Assembly: GCA_029948255.1 (NCBI GenBank)
Contig: JALIZF010001922.1
Span: forward strand, 434,001 to 498,000
Direction of reading: 5' to 3'
Source: Telmatactis stephensoni
Lineage: Eukaryota > Cnidaria > Anthozoa > Actiniaria > Isophelliidae
Length of the DNA: 64,000 bases
Positions 11,101 through 23,300 of the stretch are shown here, one piece after another. Position 1 is the stretch's first letter. Every line of letters starts with the position of its first letter. Position numbers and translations under genes: made by a program. The notes beneath the pieces were generated by a model that worked only from the letters and a program-made list of their open reading frames with translations, had not been told where the DNA came from and searched no databases.

Positions 11101-14100
11101 TGATCAAAGATTCTACCCATAATGATAAATTAAACAATGAACAGGAGTCAGGTTGTTTTTGGACAGTCAGATCGTTTTTGGAAAGTGATTATTAATCAAA
11201 ATGCCCGTATTTTTCGATTAATAATCGAGTTTAACGTGCCAAATTCGTTTATTAATCGAAAAAAAAAAATGCATATATGAAGATTCTTCTTTTTTACGCG
11301 TACGAAAGCAGAATCTTCATAAAACTTTAATTATTTGTTCTGCAAAATGTATTATGAATATTTTTACTTTTTTTGACGTTCTCAAAAATTTGTAATCACT
11401 TTGTTTTCTGGTTGGTTGCTGTGGTTGTCTTCAGAAGTTTTTCTGGACTTGGAAAGCCAATTTGAAGTCAGCTCATTTTTTTGTTTACATATAATGACAG
11501 CCAATCATCAAGCGAGAAACGTTTTCTGTTTCTCCGCCCGCTTTTCTCCGCCCTCATTTGCATATTAATCAAGTACGCTTCAAAAATGCATTTTTGTTTA
11601 TCAGTGTTGGTAGTTTTATAACTCACAAATCAAAAGCTATGAATTACACAAGTTAAATTACATAAATTTATAATAATCTGGAGTTTTTTTGTGTGTGAAT
11701 TCACTTTCAAAAACAAACAAATATATTTTTCCTTTTTTACGTTCTAGAAAATTTTCATTCACTTTGTCTTTGACTTCCAGGTTCTCTTGACTTGGAAAGC
11801 CAGTTTGAAGTCGACTCATTTTTTGACCAATCATGGTGTGTTTAAGGTAGTACCGGATCTTCCCAAATCTTCAATGAATTTTTTTTTAAATTCTGTCATT
11901 TGAAGTTTATTGTTAGGGTATTCAAATAATGAAAAAAAAGAAGGGGGTCCCCGTATTAGTTATGGAGATATAAGGCGTCAAAAAGGAGGTATTTTTCAGT
12001 TTTCCGCGCGTTTTTGCCGAAAATCTGATTCCGTCAATAAATTCGAATTACTCGATTGGATTTAACAAAGAAAAACAGAAAACTGCATTAAACGGTAGTT
12101 GTTGAATCTAGGAGACATACCTTGATAAAAAATCCATCCAATCTTTTGAAAGTGACGTGAAAATTAAATTCTAGAAGCGAAATTGCTTGCAATTCGGAGG
12201 AGTTATATTTGTGTGTAGTTGTAAAAATGTTGAAAATTCATGACAATTTCAACTATGAAAAATTTTTTTTCCGCACTAAATCGAAAGAATACGATATCTA
12301 GCTTCAAATGAAAAGAATAAAACAGGGGGTCACCGTATTATTTCAAGAGTTAGAGAAGCAGAAAAGAGAAAAATACGCTGAAAACGAACTCCAAATGTCA
12401 CCATTTTAGCAATTTCCTCACCGGCTTTTTCGATAAATAATATTAATCAAATTTAAAAATTCGAGGCTGAATACCTACATTATGCAGTACATAAGATTTC
12501 ATAGTTAAAATTTTTCCGGTATTTTGATGACGAAATGCTATTTTTCTCCACTAAAGTTAGAGTTTCTTCACTTTCAATCGTTCGCTTACTAGTGTCCAGA
12601 CTCCCCACGGTAATACCAATGCTCTCTAATAAAAGTGCGCGCGCTCGAATGCGCGCGGGAGATGCGCAGTAGCAAGTGTCCGGAACTACCTTAAGTAGAG
12701 ACAGCCAATCACCATGCGAGAATTACTTTCTGTTTCTCCGCCCTCTTTTCTCCGCCCTAATTTGCATATTGATTAAGTACGATTCAAAAATAGATTTTTG
12801 TTTATCAGTGTTGGTAGCTTCACAAATCAAAAGTTTAACAAATTGAAGATAGTTTTCCATTGTCAGTACTCTTATTAATCATGGATGACGTCAAAAAATG
12901 TTCAAAACTAAAGTGGAACCACGAGCGCAGCGAGTACTGACAATGGAAAACTATCTTCAATTTGTTTTTTACAACATTATCTTAGATCTTTTCCGTCCAA
13001 ATCTGTTTTTACAACACTTGATACTAATCTCGCAATCTGATTGGTTGATTAGAGTGTGTCAATAAGAGGACAGACACACTGCTGACGCGTTTCAGCGCGC
13101 GCGCTCGTTCTGTTGCCCCGATTGAAAAGGATTTTTTAACTTTTATCGCAAATAATTGTTGTAAAAAACGAATTGAAGATGGTTTTGAGTTGTCTGTCCT
13201 CTTATTGACACACTCTTGACGCCATAAAATGTTCAAAACTTTGCAGTGAAACCACTCGCTGCGCTCGTGATTCCACTTGAGTTTTGAACATTTTATGACG
13301 TCAAGAGTGTCAATAAGAGAACAGACAACTCAAAACCATCTTCAATTTGTTAATTGAAAAACTGTCCCAAACTTTTTTCTGTAAGGACGAGCGTGACATG
13401 TTGGCGTCAGCTATTGTCAGTACTCTTATTAACAATGGCTCTCGGCCAATCAGATTGCAAGATTTTAGTCAAATGTTGTAAAATATAAATTACACAAGTT
13501 TATAATTTTACGGAGTTTTGTTCGCGTGAATGTACAAAATCCTGAATTTTTAACTCAGAAGTTTAGAGACAAAAATGAAAATGTTTTGCTTTAGTTTAGA
13601 GAGTGCATATGCAAATGAGGGCGGAGAAAAGAGGGCGGAGAAACAGAAAGTAATTCTCGCATGGTGATTGGCTGTCTCTACTTAAACGCACCATGATTGG
13701 TCAAAAAATGAGTCGACTTCAAATTGGCTTTCCAAGTCAAGAGAACCTGGAAGTCAAAGACAATCCAAGTGAATGAAAATTTTCTAGAACGTAAAAGAGG
13801 GGAAAAAATACATTTGTTTGTTTTTGAAAGTGAATTCACGCGAAAAATATTCCGGAATATTATAAACTTGTGTAATTTAACTTGTGTAGTTTATAACTTT
13901 TGATTTGTGAGTTATAAAACTACCGACACTGATAAACAAAAATTTTGAAGCGTACTTGATCAATATGCAAATGAGGGCGGAGAAAAGCGGGCGGAGAAAC
14001 AGAAAACGTTTCTCGCTTGATGATTGGCTGTCATTATATGTAAACAAACGATAATCCAGAAAAACTTCTGCTGAAGACAACCACAGCAGCCAACCAGAAA

Positions 14101-14554
14101 ACAAAGTGATTAGAAATTTTTGAGAACATCAAAAAAGTAACAAAACAAAGAGTTAAAGTTTTATGAAGATTCTGCTTTCGTACGCGGTTTTCGGCTCTGT
14201 GCTTGGAATGAATTTGGCACGTCAAACTCGATTATTAATAGAAAAAATTACAGGCATTTCGATTAATAATCACTTTCCAAAAACAATCCGACTGTCCAAA
14301 AACAATCTGACTCCTGTTAACGGCTCTTTCATAGAGATTTATCTGTTATTAAGATAATAAAAAGGCTGAATTATTATGTTCACAGAGCTGGACTGAGATC
14401 TGGTGATGTTATAACAAAAATCAATGGCCAGAACATTTCAACATCAAAGGATGTTTTTGAATTTGTGAAGAAGGGAGAAACTCTTAGAATGGAAGTTCAA
14501 AGAAGAAACAAGGCTGTTTCATTAACAGTTCAACCACTGGTTGTTGGTTACTAG
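8197..14554 (+). CDS. HTRA2: HtrA2/Omi mitochondrial serine protease
   Basis: HtrA2 is an ATP-independent serine protease of the mitochondrial intermembrane space, with roles in protein quality control and cell death. Exons: 8197-8769, 9267-9464, 9944-9976, 10340-10638, 14386-14554, giving 423 residues (human 458); all phases close. It has a basic, serine-rich N-terminus of mitochondrial-targeting type, one membrane segment (about residues 49-64, [14 protein letters not shown]), a trypsin-like domain with triad His151 (TNAHVVA), Asp181 (VKDLAAIK) and Ser261 (GNSGGP), and a C-terminal PDZ domain ([11 protein letters not shown] to the end). The start at 8197 was chosen because MAAHVRR begins the basic leader; an in-frame ATG at 8146 is also open. 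No AVPx-type IAP-binding tetrapeptide is obvious after the membrane segment. Intron 4 is 3.7 kb, almost all of it an inverted-repeat transposon. Confidence 0.96.
11846..12690. mobile_element. 845-bp non-autonomous element with TTAA target duplication
   Basis: The termini are GGTAGTACCGGA (left) and, reverse complemented, GGTAGTTCCGGA (right). The element is flanked by TTAA at 11842-11845 and 12691-12694. The opposite arm of the host foldback element keeps the unoccupied site, GTTTAAGTAGAGACAGCC in reverse complement near 13672-13690, with a single TTAA. TTAA duplication is typical of the piggyBac and Kolobok superfamilies. The GG start fits Kolobok better, but I cannot decide. It has no coding capacity. 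Confidence 0.85.
12837..12965. repeat. Short hairpin repeat, ~33-bp arms
   Basis: AACAAATTGAAGATAGTTTT at the left is matched inversely by AACTATCTTCAATTTGTT at the right, with a ~60-base loop holding GACGTC and GAGCGCAGCGAG. It is related to the larger hairpin at 13171-13348. Confidence 0.8.
13171..13348. repeat. Hairpin repeat, ~75-bp arms
   Basis: The left arm runs AATTGAAGATGGTTTTGAGT and on through TGTCTGTCCTCTTATTGACA; the right arm is its near-perfect inverse. The loop holds ACCACTCGCTGCGCTCGTG. It lies in the middle of the 3.2-kb foldback element. A similar GC-rich block recurs at 51125-51270. Confidence 0.85.
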
Positions 14555-14589
14555 AGATTACACTTGTAGCTCTTGAATGGAGATGGAAA

Positions 14590-14800
14590 ACCAAAATCAC
14601 TTACTGACACCTTACCAACCACTAATAATTATTACTGACACCATACCAACTATTTCCTGACACCTTACCAACCACTTACCAACACCTTACCAACCACTTA
14701 CTGACACCATACCAACCACTTCCTGGCACCTTACCAACCACTTCCTGGCACCTTACCAACCACTTACCAATACCTTACCATTTTTACTGACACACTGGCA
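14590..14800. repeat. 22-bp minisatellite after HTRA2
   Basis: About nine degenerate copies of TTACCAACCACTTACTGACA plus CC start about 35 bases after the HTRA2 stop, so the array may be in the 3' UTR. The same unit forms a longer array at 24937-25358. Confidence 0.85.
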
Positions 14801-14914
14801 ACCAACCACCCCAAAGACTTGTCTATGGTCAATAACATTTTATTCCCTATTTGTTGTCACAGAATGTAAAATGTGAGAAAGTATGCCAATGTGTGTTATT
14901 GAATGGTATGGAAA

Positions 14915-15094
14915 CAGGGGCGGATCCAGGATTATCTTCATAAGGAGGTGGACCATCTTCAGGAGGATGTGCACCATCACATAAATTGGAAACTGCCAAG
15001 AGGATATTTTGGAGAAATATTGAGAAAAAAGAACTCAAATTTATCTCAGGAGGGGGTGCGCACCCCCTGCACCCCTCCCCTAAATCCGCCCCTG
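14915..15094. mobile_element. 180-bp MITE with CAGGGGCGGATCC ends
   Basis: It starts CAGGGGCGGATCCAGGA and ends AAATCCGCCCCTG, imperfect inverted ends. Both flanks contain GGAAA, a possible 5-bp target duplication. A diverged element with related GGCGGATCCAG ends is at 31931-32098. Confidence 0.75.
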
Positions 15095-16099
15095 GGAAAT
15101 AAATACGAAATCAAGAATAGCAAGTATGACAGCATAGTAATCAATATTATTAAAATCAAATTACTGACAATAAACTTTATTTTATGGCCTATGTAGCATA
15201 TGCCTCTAAAAACATTCCTATTTATAAAGTTTCCACTTTTGTGCATCAAATATCCCAATTCAATCTATTTTACATATCCAAATCTGTGCAGTATCTTTAA
15301 GGTGCACATTAATTAATTCATGATTCTAATCAAATAGAAATTTCTACCAAATTTTAAAATCTATGGAATTATTATTATAAATCTTATCTACAACCTTATT
15401 GTTGAACTATGTACATAGGCTACTGAAAATTTCAGGGAAATTCTCTTGGATACAATATCAAGTATCCAGAGGTATTTTTTAGCCATTGTTTTATGGTCCC
15501 AGCAAGATTGTCTCACTTGAAAATGCACAGTGCAGGATCCACCACTAAATAGCCATGTCAGGTCAGGGTGCACGTGTCCCATCTTGACAAGCTAGGTTCT
15601 GCTTTCTTGGCCAAACAAAATATTTTTAAAGAACAAGCAAAATTATCTTTCACATGCACCTTGAATTAGAGCAGAAACCCCCTTTGCTTCATGTCTATTA
15701 TAAGCTGTATAAATGAACACCAATTTGCGTACCCTTGGGATAAGTACATCCCTTGTCTCAGAGAGGTGGGGGAACTCAACCAAATTTTGGATTAGAAAGT
15801 TTAAGAAAGAGGAGGCTTCCAGCTGACTCGGACTTCAGCCAAAAGCTTTTCCCCTCAACTTTGTACATTATGTACAGACTGTCATTGAGCTTGAATCTGA
15901 AATATTTCATGTTGTGGATTGATCTTCTTGTGGAGGTTCTTGTTCTTTAGAATTCATCTTCTTTTCTTCCATTTCTGATTGAAGATAAAAAGACTTTAAA
16001 AACTGTGATATTGCCCACAAAATAATGCATTACCATTTGCATAATCATGCACTGCTTCAAACAAAAGTATTGGCTGAGAATAGTGCAGTAGCCCAAGGG

Positions 16100-16851
16100 A
16101 TGCACTAGTAGATTGAACTTTTGCACAGGATACTCTGTCTATTGTATTTGATCCCTTACCCTTTTATAGTCCTAATTTTGGTACCTCTTTTATATACTTT
16201 TGTTGGAAAGGCATCCCATTTAATGCTCTTCAGCTATTCTTTACCAAAAATTAAAACTAATTATGGAAAATTCAATATCAAATTTTGTGGTGCAAAAATT
16301 TGGAACTCAATAAGTGAGTCTACAAAAAAATTAAGTAGGACAAAATTTAAGGAAATGCTTAGCAACGATTTGCTCAAGACCTACGTCGATTAGTATTTCA
16401 ATCGATGTTGGTCTAATGATATTCCTTATACTCTCGCTATCTTAAATACAAACTAATTCGCACTAGTTAAGTACTATCAACTTTGATTAATTATATAGTT
16501 TCATCAGAGGTTGATAGTATTTAAGCGGTGACTATCAACCTTATTATAAATATAATATATACAATCATTCTAATTAATATCAACTTGATCCATCTTATGT
16601 ATTTTTCTATAGAAGTTCTATCTTGTATTTTGTATGTTTTCTTTTTTCTACATTTTCATCTTTTTGTCATAATAATCCATCTGACCATAATAACTGTAAT
16701 AACCAAAATGTAAGCCACCTATCTCGGTTAGCCAGATATGGTTATTATAGGTGGCTTGTACCTAAATTTCCGTTTTATGTTATATTCATGTAAAATATTT
16801 ATTCATGTAATTGTGGTACTAAATAAACATATTGTTGTTGTTGTTGTTGTT
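16100..16851 (+). mobile_element. 3' end of a non-LTR retrotransposon (LINE)
   Basis: The frame 16121-16393 ends with LPKIKTNYGKFNIKFCG and AKIWNSISES, a layout typical of the C-terminal end of CR1/L2-like LINE reverse transcriptases, followed by a stop. About 440 bases of 3' UTR then lead into a TTG tail at 16832-16850. The 5' part is missing, as expected for 5'-truncated insertions. Confidence 0.7.
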
Positions 16852-17036
16852 CAGAGTGTGTAAATGAAACAACGCTACAGTCAGAGCAGAGTGCTCATAT
16901 TTAAACAGTCCTAGGGTGTGTCATCCCAGCGGCAATTGCTACCGTGAATCCTGAACACAATGGTCACTGTGTCAATCAAAACATTTTAGCTATAGTTAAT
17001 TCCTCTTTAAAAATGGTTACAATGTCGACAGCTAGT

Positions 17037-17175
17037 GAGCAGATCTGCTCAGGTGAGTGTGAAAAGGACCACTGTGTCAGTGCTGTGATGTCTATAAAAA
17101 CATTCAAAATTCCTGCCGTAACCATTCCATGACCATGCTGTTATCACAGTTATTTGAAATCTGCTCTAAAAGTGA
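17037..17175. mobile_element. MITE, family A copy 4 (diverged)
   Basis: It shares GTGTCAGTGCTGTGATGTCT and the ATAAAAACATTCAAAATTCC block with the copy at 60096, and its right end reverse complements to TTTTAGAGCAGATTTC. The left end is degraded. Confidence 0.6.
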
Positions 17176-17360
17176 GGTAACTACAGTTTAATGTCCTGAT
17201 GTAACTGTGACTAATGTTCAAGATAGTCACAAATAGGTGGAGTTTTCACCCATCGATATTGGAAAACTCTGCCTATTTTTGTGACTGAATTTTATGATAG
17301 CCTTGACACAGTTTTTAATTTGCAAATGGTCAAAAATTCAGAAAAATTACCATCCCCATC

Positions 17361-20300
17361 CTAAATATACAACAGTGGGTCTTTCAAGATACCTCTTTCT
17401 GCAAGATTCTTCTGTTTTTGTAAAATCTTCCTAAGCTCAGATGTTGCTTCATCTTTGACCTCTGGTCTTTCATCAAGTATATCATTTGTTGAATAACTCC
17501 TGGCCTTTCTGAGAGTTGATGATTTAAAGGGTAGCTGTCCCTGAGAGGGGTCATCTGAAGCCTGTCTCGGAGGACCCTGGTCTGAACGTTTCCGTAGTTT
17601 GATTGTTGACCACTCACATGTTTCTTCAGTTTTGGTGGGTGATTTACCTTCCAATAAACTCTCAATGCTTGAGCTCTTTTTCATTGTTGTCTAAAAAGTA
17701 TATCAAAGTAAGGGGAGTGGGGAAAGAGTTGTTGAATTTCCCATGGTGTGCCCCTTGTTACTGCCCTACCAATGACATAGTTATAACATTTTTGGGATAT
17801 TTTTTTCAAATTCATAATGGAAAAAAAAATTTAAAGTGACCATACTAATCCTATTGTCATCTGCTATTGAGAAGTTCTTAAATGTCTCGGCAATTTAACT
17901 GGATTATAAAGACAACTTTTTGAAAGGTGAAAGGTATGGAGGGTAGGTGCCATATAGTTAGCAATCATAGTAGTAGCAAGCAAGCAATAAGGGGGTAACC
18001 ATAGCAACATAGTCATGGGTCAACCCACAAGACCTGTTATAATGACTGCTCAGTGCAAGTAGAAACTTAACCTTCAAGTTTTCCCCCATGCGTTGGGAGG
18101 ATGAAGCAATTGGCAGAGCATGCATCTACAAATCCTTGCCAAAATTAGTTGGCACAATGTGAAATTTACAGATTTTTTTACAATTATACACTTTATGGGG
18201 TATCCTTTATGGCCATAGTATTGGACCCCCTCCCCCCTGTACAATGTTGCTGGTAGCTCAAAGGTATGTCAGACTGTTGCCGAGTAGTGGGTGTCAGGGT
18301 TTTCACAGCAACATTGTACAAATCTCATTACCATCCACTGTGCATGCACATCCAGACATCATCGTGCCAACAATTCTGGCAATGATTGTAGCTAGCAAGG
18401 CAAGCAATTAGTTCCAACCTGGAGGAACCAAATTACCAATGAAAGCAAATGTGCAAGGGCAGACATAAATGGTTGATAACTTCTGACCAGCTTCTTAACT
18501 CCATACTCCCCATTAACTCAGCACAATACTTAATGATGGCACAGCCTTTTTCATAGTCATAAAAAATGTGCTCTATTTTGTGTCCTTACCAGTAAGCTAC
18601 CAAGCTCAGACATAGCAGAGGCATCTTCCTCACTGCCAGTGGAGCTTCTGTCATCTTGTTGCTTAAGAAAAAATAGCAATTATCAGTTTTGTTTGTCAAT
18701 AATGCACCAGTACTTGAAGGTCTTAAATACCTTGACAGGCTTGAGCTGTACTTTTCCACTGTTAATTCTATCCATCATTTCTTTCATGGCATTTGCCAGT
18801 GGATCCTCTTGTTTCTTCTGTCCTAAATGAATATGAATAATTTTTGCTCCTATAGTTATACATGTGCTTCAATGAATTCTAAACTAGCATATTAAGCAAC
18901 ATGCAGTGAAAGCATAAGTAACAAATTATGCCAACTGACAAATACTGTATACACTCTAGCCTTTACAGCTGAACAAAACCCTGGTATAACGCAGGGTATA
19001 TTCGCTCCTTAAGCCTGTCAATTACAGCTGAACAAAATCCTGGTTTTATCTGTTGGACTAAACCACTGAGGGTTTTCTTTGGCTGCAATGAATGCAGGCT
19101 GTATAATACATCTTATTAAGGGTGAATTTAGGGGAGGGATGCAGAGGTTGTGTGCCCCCTCCTATAAAGAAAACCTTAGGTCATTTTCCTCTCAATAATT
19201 TCCTAAATATCGTCTGGATAATTTTTTTATTTTTTATTTTTATAATGCAGTATAGCACATCGCTTCTAAAGGATGATCAGGGCAGCATGAAGCGCTCTTG
19301 AAGCAGAGCACTGATTGGTTTAAAAAACAATGGTCTTTTGAAAAGTGCACATGAAAACATTGAGTCCTATTGTGCTCCATTGGCCAATCAGAAAATGCAT
19401 TCAAACCCATTTCATGCTTTCCACGATAATCCTGGATGTGCCTCTGCTTATATCAATAATCTTGGATGTGCCTCTGCTTATATCAATGGCTGGGTTTTTG
19501 AAACTATATCTGTTCAGTTTGCACTTATTTTTATAATGAAAATCTTTGCATGGTGACTATACTTTCCAGTCTTCCAGTTATGATGATGTTTTTCTGATCC
19601 ATCGATCATCCTTCGAGGCAGCAGCTCATATTCAAATCAACCAATAATTATTATTGAATGAATTCACCTAAGTTTCACCCCTAAAGATGATGGACAGATC
19701 AGAAAAGACAAAAACCTAACAGAAGTTGGAAAAAATACTAGTGGTCAAGATGCAACAATTTGCACTGTAATAAATGTAATTATGTCTTACTCTTCAAACC
19801 ATCTTTCTTTTTCTTGTTACCCATAATATTCATGAATTTCCTAGGAAAAAATGCCATGATATTCAAGAATCAAACACACAAACAACACAAGAAATGAATG
19901 AATAAAAGAAATTGAAATGGGACTGAGAGGAAGGAGATGGAAAAAGGAAGGAAAAATGAGAATGATACAGTTTTCAATATTCCCATTATCACTAAGGACT
20001 TTTTTTCAGTGATAATAATTACTCCATGCACACTTAGTCAATGTTCTGGAAATATAGAATGCTCATGAATCTAACTTGTTGATTGACATTCAGTAAGGGA
20101 TAAAATCAGCTGAGAACAATATATCAAAGAGACTATTAACATGACTTTAAGCTTTAATTAGGAAAAAATATGAACTTAGGATTAGCATTGAAAGGTCAGC
20201 AGTGAACCATGCACCCTAATGGAAAAACAGGCAAAGAAAGAAAGAAAGGAAGAAACAAACAAACACACACACATACACACACAAACAAACAAAGGGAAAT

Positions 20301-23300
20301 CTGAGAAGGAAGAATGAAATGAATGAAAAAATAAAAAAATATTCAATGATTATATGAGCTTACTTGGCTACAGAAACTGGTGGTGGTGGAGGTGGTGGGG
20401 GTGGTGCTGGCCCTGGAGGTGGTAGGGGTGGTGGTGGAACTAGATGACCTTTTGAAATCATCAAGCTTCTTTTCAAGCTTTTTCACTAAAAAATATATAT
20501 ATGAATGAGTGAACAATAAATAAATGAATAAAAAGATGGATAAAAAAAATGAATAAATATAGGAATGAACAAATAAATGTTTGAATGAATAAATACACAA
20601 TGAGCAAACAAGGAATCAGGCGGCATGACAGTCAAACCACTAATGACTATTTATCTACAATAATCACCTCTCTACAATCACGTCATGCAAATAGAGCAAC
20701 TACAACAACAACAATAATAATGACCACTTCTCTACAAATTATGACCACCTCTGTACAATGACCACCTCTGTACAATGACCACCTCTGTACAATGACCACC
20801 TCTTTACAATGATCACCTCTGTACAATGACCACCTCTGTAAAATGACCACCTCTTTACAATGACCACCTCTCTATAATGACCACCTCTTTACAATGACCA
20901 CCTCTCTATAATGACCACCTCTGTACAATGACCACCTCTGTACAATGACCACCTCTTTACAATGCCAACCTCTTTACAATGATCACCTCTGTACAATGAC
21001 CACCTCTTTACAATGATCACCTCTTTACAATGTTCACCTCTGTACCCTCTGTACAATGATCAGCTCCCTATAATGACCACCTCTCCACAATGACAATCTC
21101 TTCACAATTGCCAGAATCTTCTGTCCTCACTATTGACCTGACCCATACATTTACTTCAAACTGAAACCCTTGCTAAATGTATTCCTGGTAAACTACAGCA
21201 TGCAATGCTCAAGGGTTATGAGGCTTTTTAGTTATGGTCATAACCATAAATAAATGAATCCATCTTCTCAAAGCATATGCAATCACTCTTATACTGTATG
21301 TAGAGCAATATGTGCTCAAACCCTGTAAGTTCTCAATACATTCTATATTCTTATAAATATAAATTTCACATTCCTCTGACTGTAACTATCAAATTACCTT
21401 TTTCTTCTGCTTCTTTTCTCTTGTTTTGTGCCTCTGTCACTTGATTTTCTAAGTTCTCTATTTCCTCTTGTGCAAGATCAAGTTTGTCTTTCACCCCTGG
21501 AATGTGTGAGAGAGAAACCAAATATTGGAACAAGTGCAATGTGAAATGAAGAGATTACTAAGATAAAGGAGAAGAAAAACTGGAACACTACACTTTTATG
21601 CACATGTAATTTTGGAAAAGCCTCATTTTTGAAAGAGATACAAGCATTTATTTAACATAATGTGCAAATTTGTAAGAGACCTGCCTTCAACTGGTTGAAA
21701 GTAATTCAAAATTCAAAATTGAAAGTAATATTTCAAAAGTATTTTGAAGTGAGAGATTGGGCACGCTTTAATTATTATGTTTTCTTTAAGTGGAAGTTTT
21801 GTAAATAAATAAATGTAAACAAACAAACAAACAAATAAATAAATAAATAAATAAATACATAAATAAATGAATACATAAATACATAAATACATAAATAAAT
21901 AAAATGCCAAGGCTACTGAGTAACAATGGTGAAATCATAATTATTAGAATTTTATTTCCCCTGATACTGTCATGACTTGATTGCCCTAACTTATCCAACA
22001 TATGGACCAAATTAAGTATGGCCTTCTACTTTAATAAAATACAATTAATATAATACAATAACTTTATTATTGGTACTTTGGTATGAGTTCTTTATACATG
22101 AGTAAAACCCAATAATTTTTAAAAAGATAGAGCTTAACAAATATTTAAATATATATAAATTATATATAATCTAACTCTAGTTCTGAATCAAATCTATACA
22201 AATAAGTTCTTCATTGACAATATTTGTTGAGATTGACATTACTACTTGAAATTAGTTATGTTACTTTGTAAAATAACAGTAACAACAAGTAATACAATAA
22301 CAATTAATATGTAATCTATTCATTCTTCAATTGTAGCTAATTTAACTAACCTATAGCATTCTAGTAATTATTTGTATATATATACTAGACCACTTATTTT
22401 TATTATATTTTTATCCTTCATGTTTATTATATATTCAAATAGATTTTTGCAATCAAATAACTCAAACATTGGATTAAGTGTTTCCAATATTTTGCTCATA
22501 AACTTATTTCTATAAATTTCAATGAAATTATAATTGGAACATTTGAAAAAATAGTGAATTAATTAATTAATTATTGAATTGATTGAATGGAAGTCAAGAG
22601 GGTTGGGGTATGCATTTGGATTTTTATCGTGTGAGTGCATACAGGTCTTCTGAGCTGTAATTGCTGAATACATTACATCACACACCTTTCAAATATTCTC
22701 CATCTTTTGACAATGTAAGTTCTTCAGTTAATTCTTTTATCTGCAAAGAAATGACATGGTCAAAGAGCCTTGCATACGGCACTCTCTCTGCTGCTACTGT
22801 GCACTGCTATTGCTGCAAGGGACAAAGCTAATAGCTTGTATATGTTCTGCAAGAAACACCATAAAAAATCATATACACCTAAAATAACTCTCACTTTTTT
22901 TTCCTTGTCAGCTCTTGCTTCTTCTAATGCTTCGTTAAGTTTTGTGATTTCTTCAAAAGCTTTTGCAAGTCTTTCATCCTGGCTTGCAGTCTCCTTAAGT
23001 ATTAGGCTTTTTCGCTTCAAATCATCATCAGCTCTTTTTGCCTTAGAAAAGTAAATGCAGCATGAACTAGGGAAGGAAGGAAGGGAGGGGGGAAGAAGGG
23101 AAGGAAGAAAGGATGGAGGGAGGGAAGGAAGGAATGAAGGAAGGAGAGATGGAGGGAGGGAAGGAAGGAAGGAAGGAAGGAAAGAAGAAAGGATGGAAGG
23201 AGGGAAGGAAGGAAGGAATCATTTAAAAATGCTACAAAATAGTGCTAATCAAGCAGAAACCTCCTCTATTGCTCTACAATCCTCTTCAATTTGATCATTC

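Larger units (their letters stand above)
11142..14316. mobile_element. 3.2-kb long-inverted-repeat (foldback) DNA element
   Basis: Two arms of several hundred bases face each other. The left end reads CAGGAGTCAGGTTGTTTTTG and the right end reverse complements to CAGGAGTCAGATTGTTTTTG; similarity continues through GGACAGTC and beyond. The right flank is TTAA and the left flank TGAA, so a TTAA target duplication with one change is possible. The left arm contains a direct duplication of a ~110-bp block (11499 and 12710) and is interrupted at 11846-12690. No transposase is visible, so it is non-autonomous. It occupies most of HTRA2 intron 4. Confidence 0.85.
14555..17360. other. Spacer between convergent HTRA2 and SHTN1
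   Basis: The two genes end towards each other. The spacer holds the 22-bp minisatellite, a MITE at 14915-15094, a LINE 3' end to 16851 and a family A MITE at 17037-17175. AATAAA hexamers at about 15097 and 15167 could serve HTRA2, which would place the minisatellite and the MITE in its 3' UTR. Nothing else is recognisable. Confidence 0.6.

Noticed and set aside
20640..21113. CRISPR-like array
   Set aside because: The repeats are contiguous 17-bp tandem units without unique spacers, in a eukaryotic intron.
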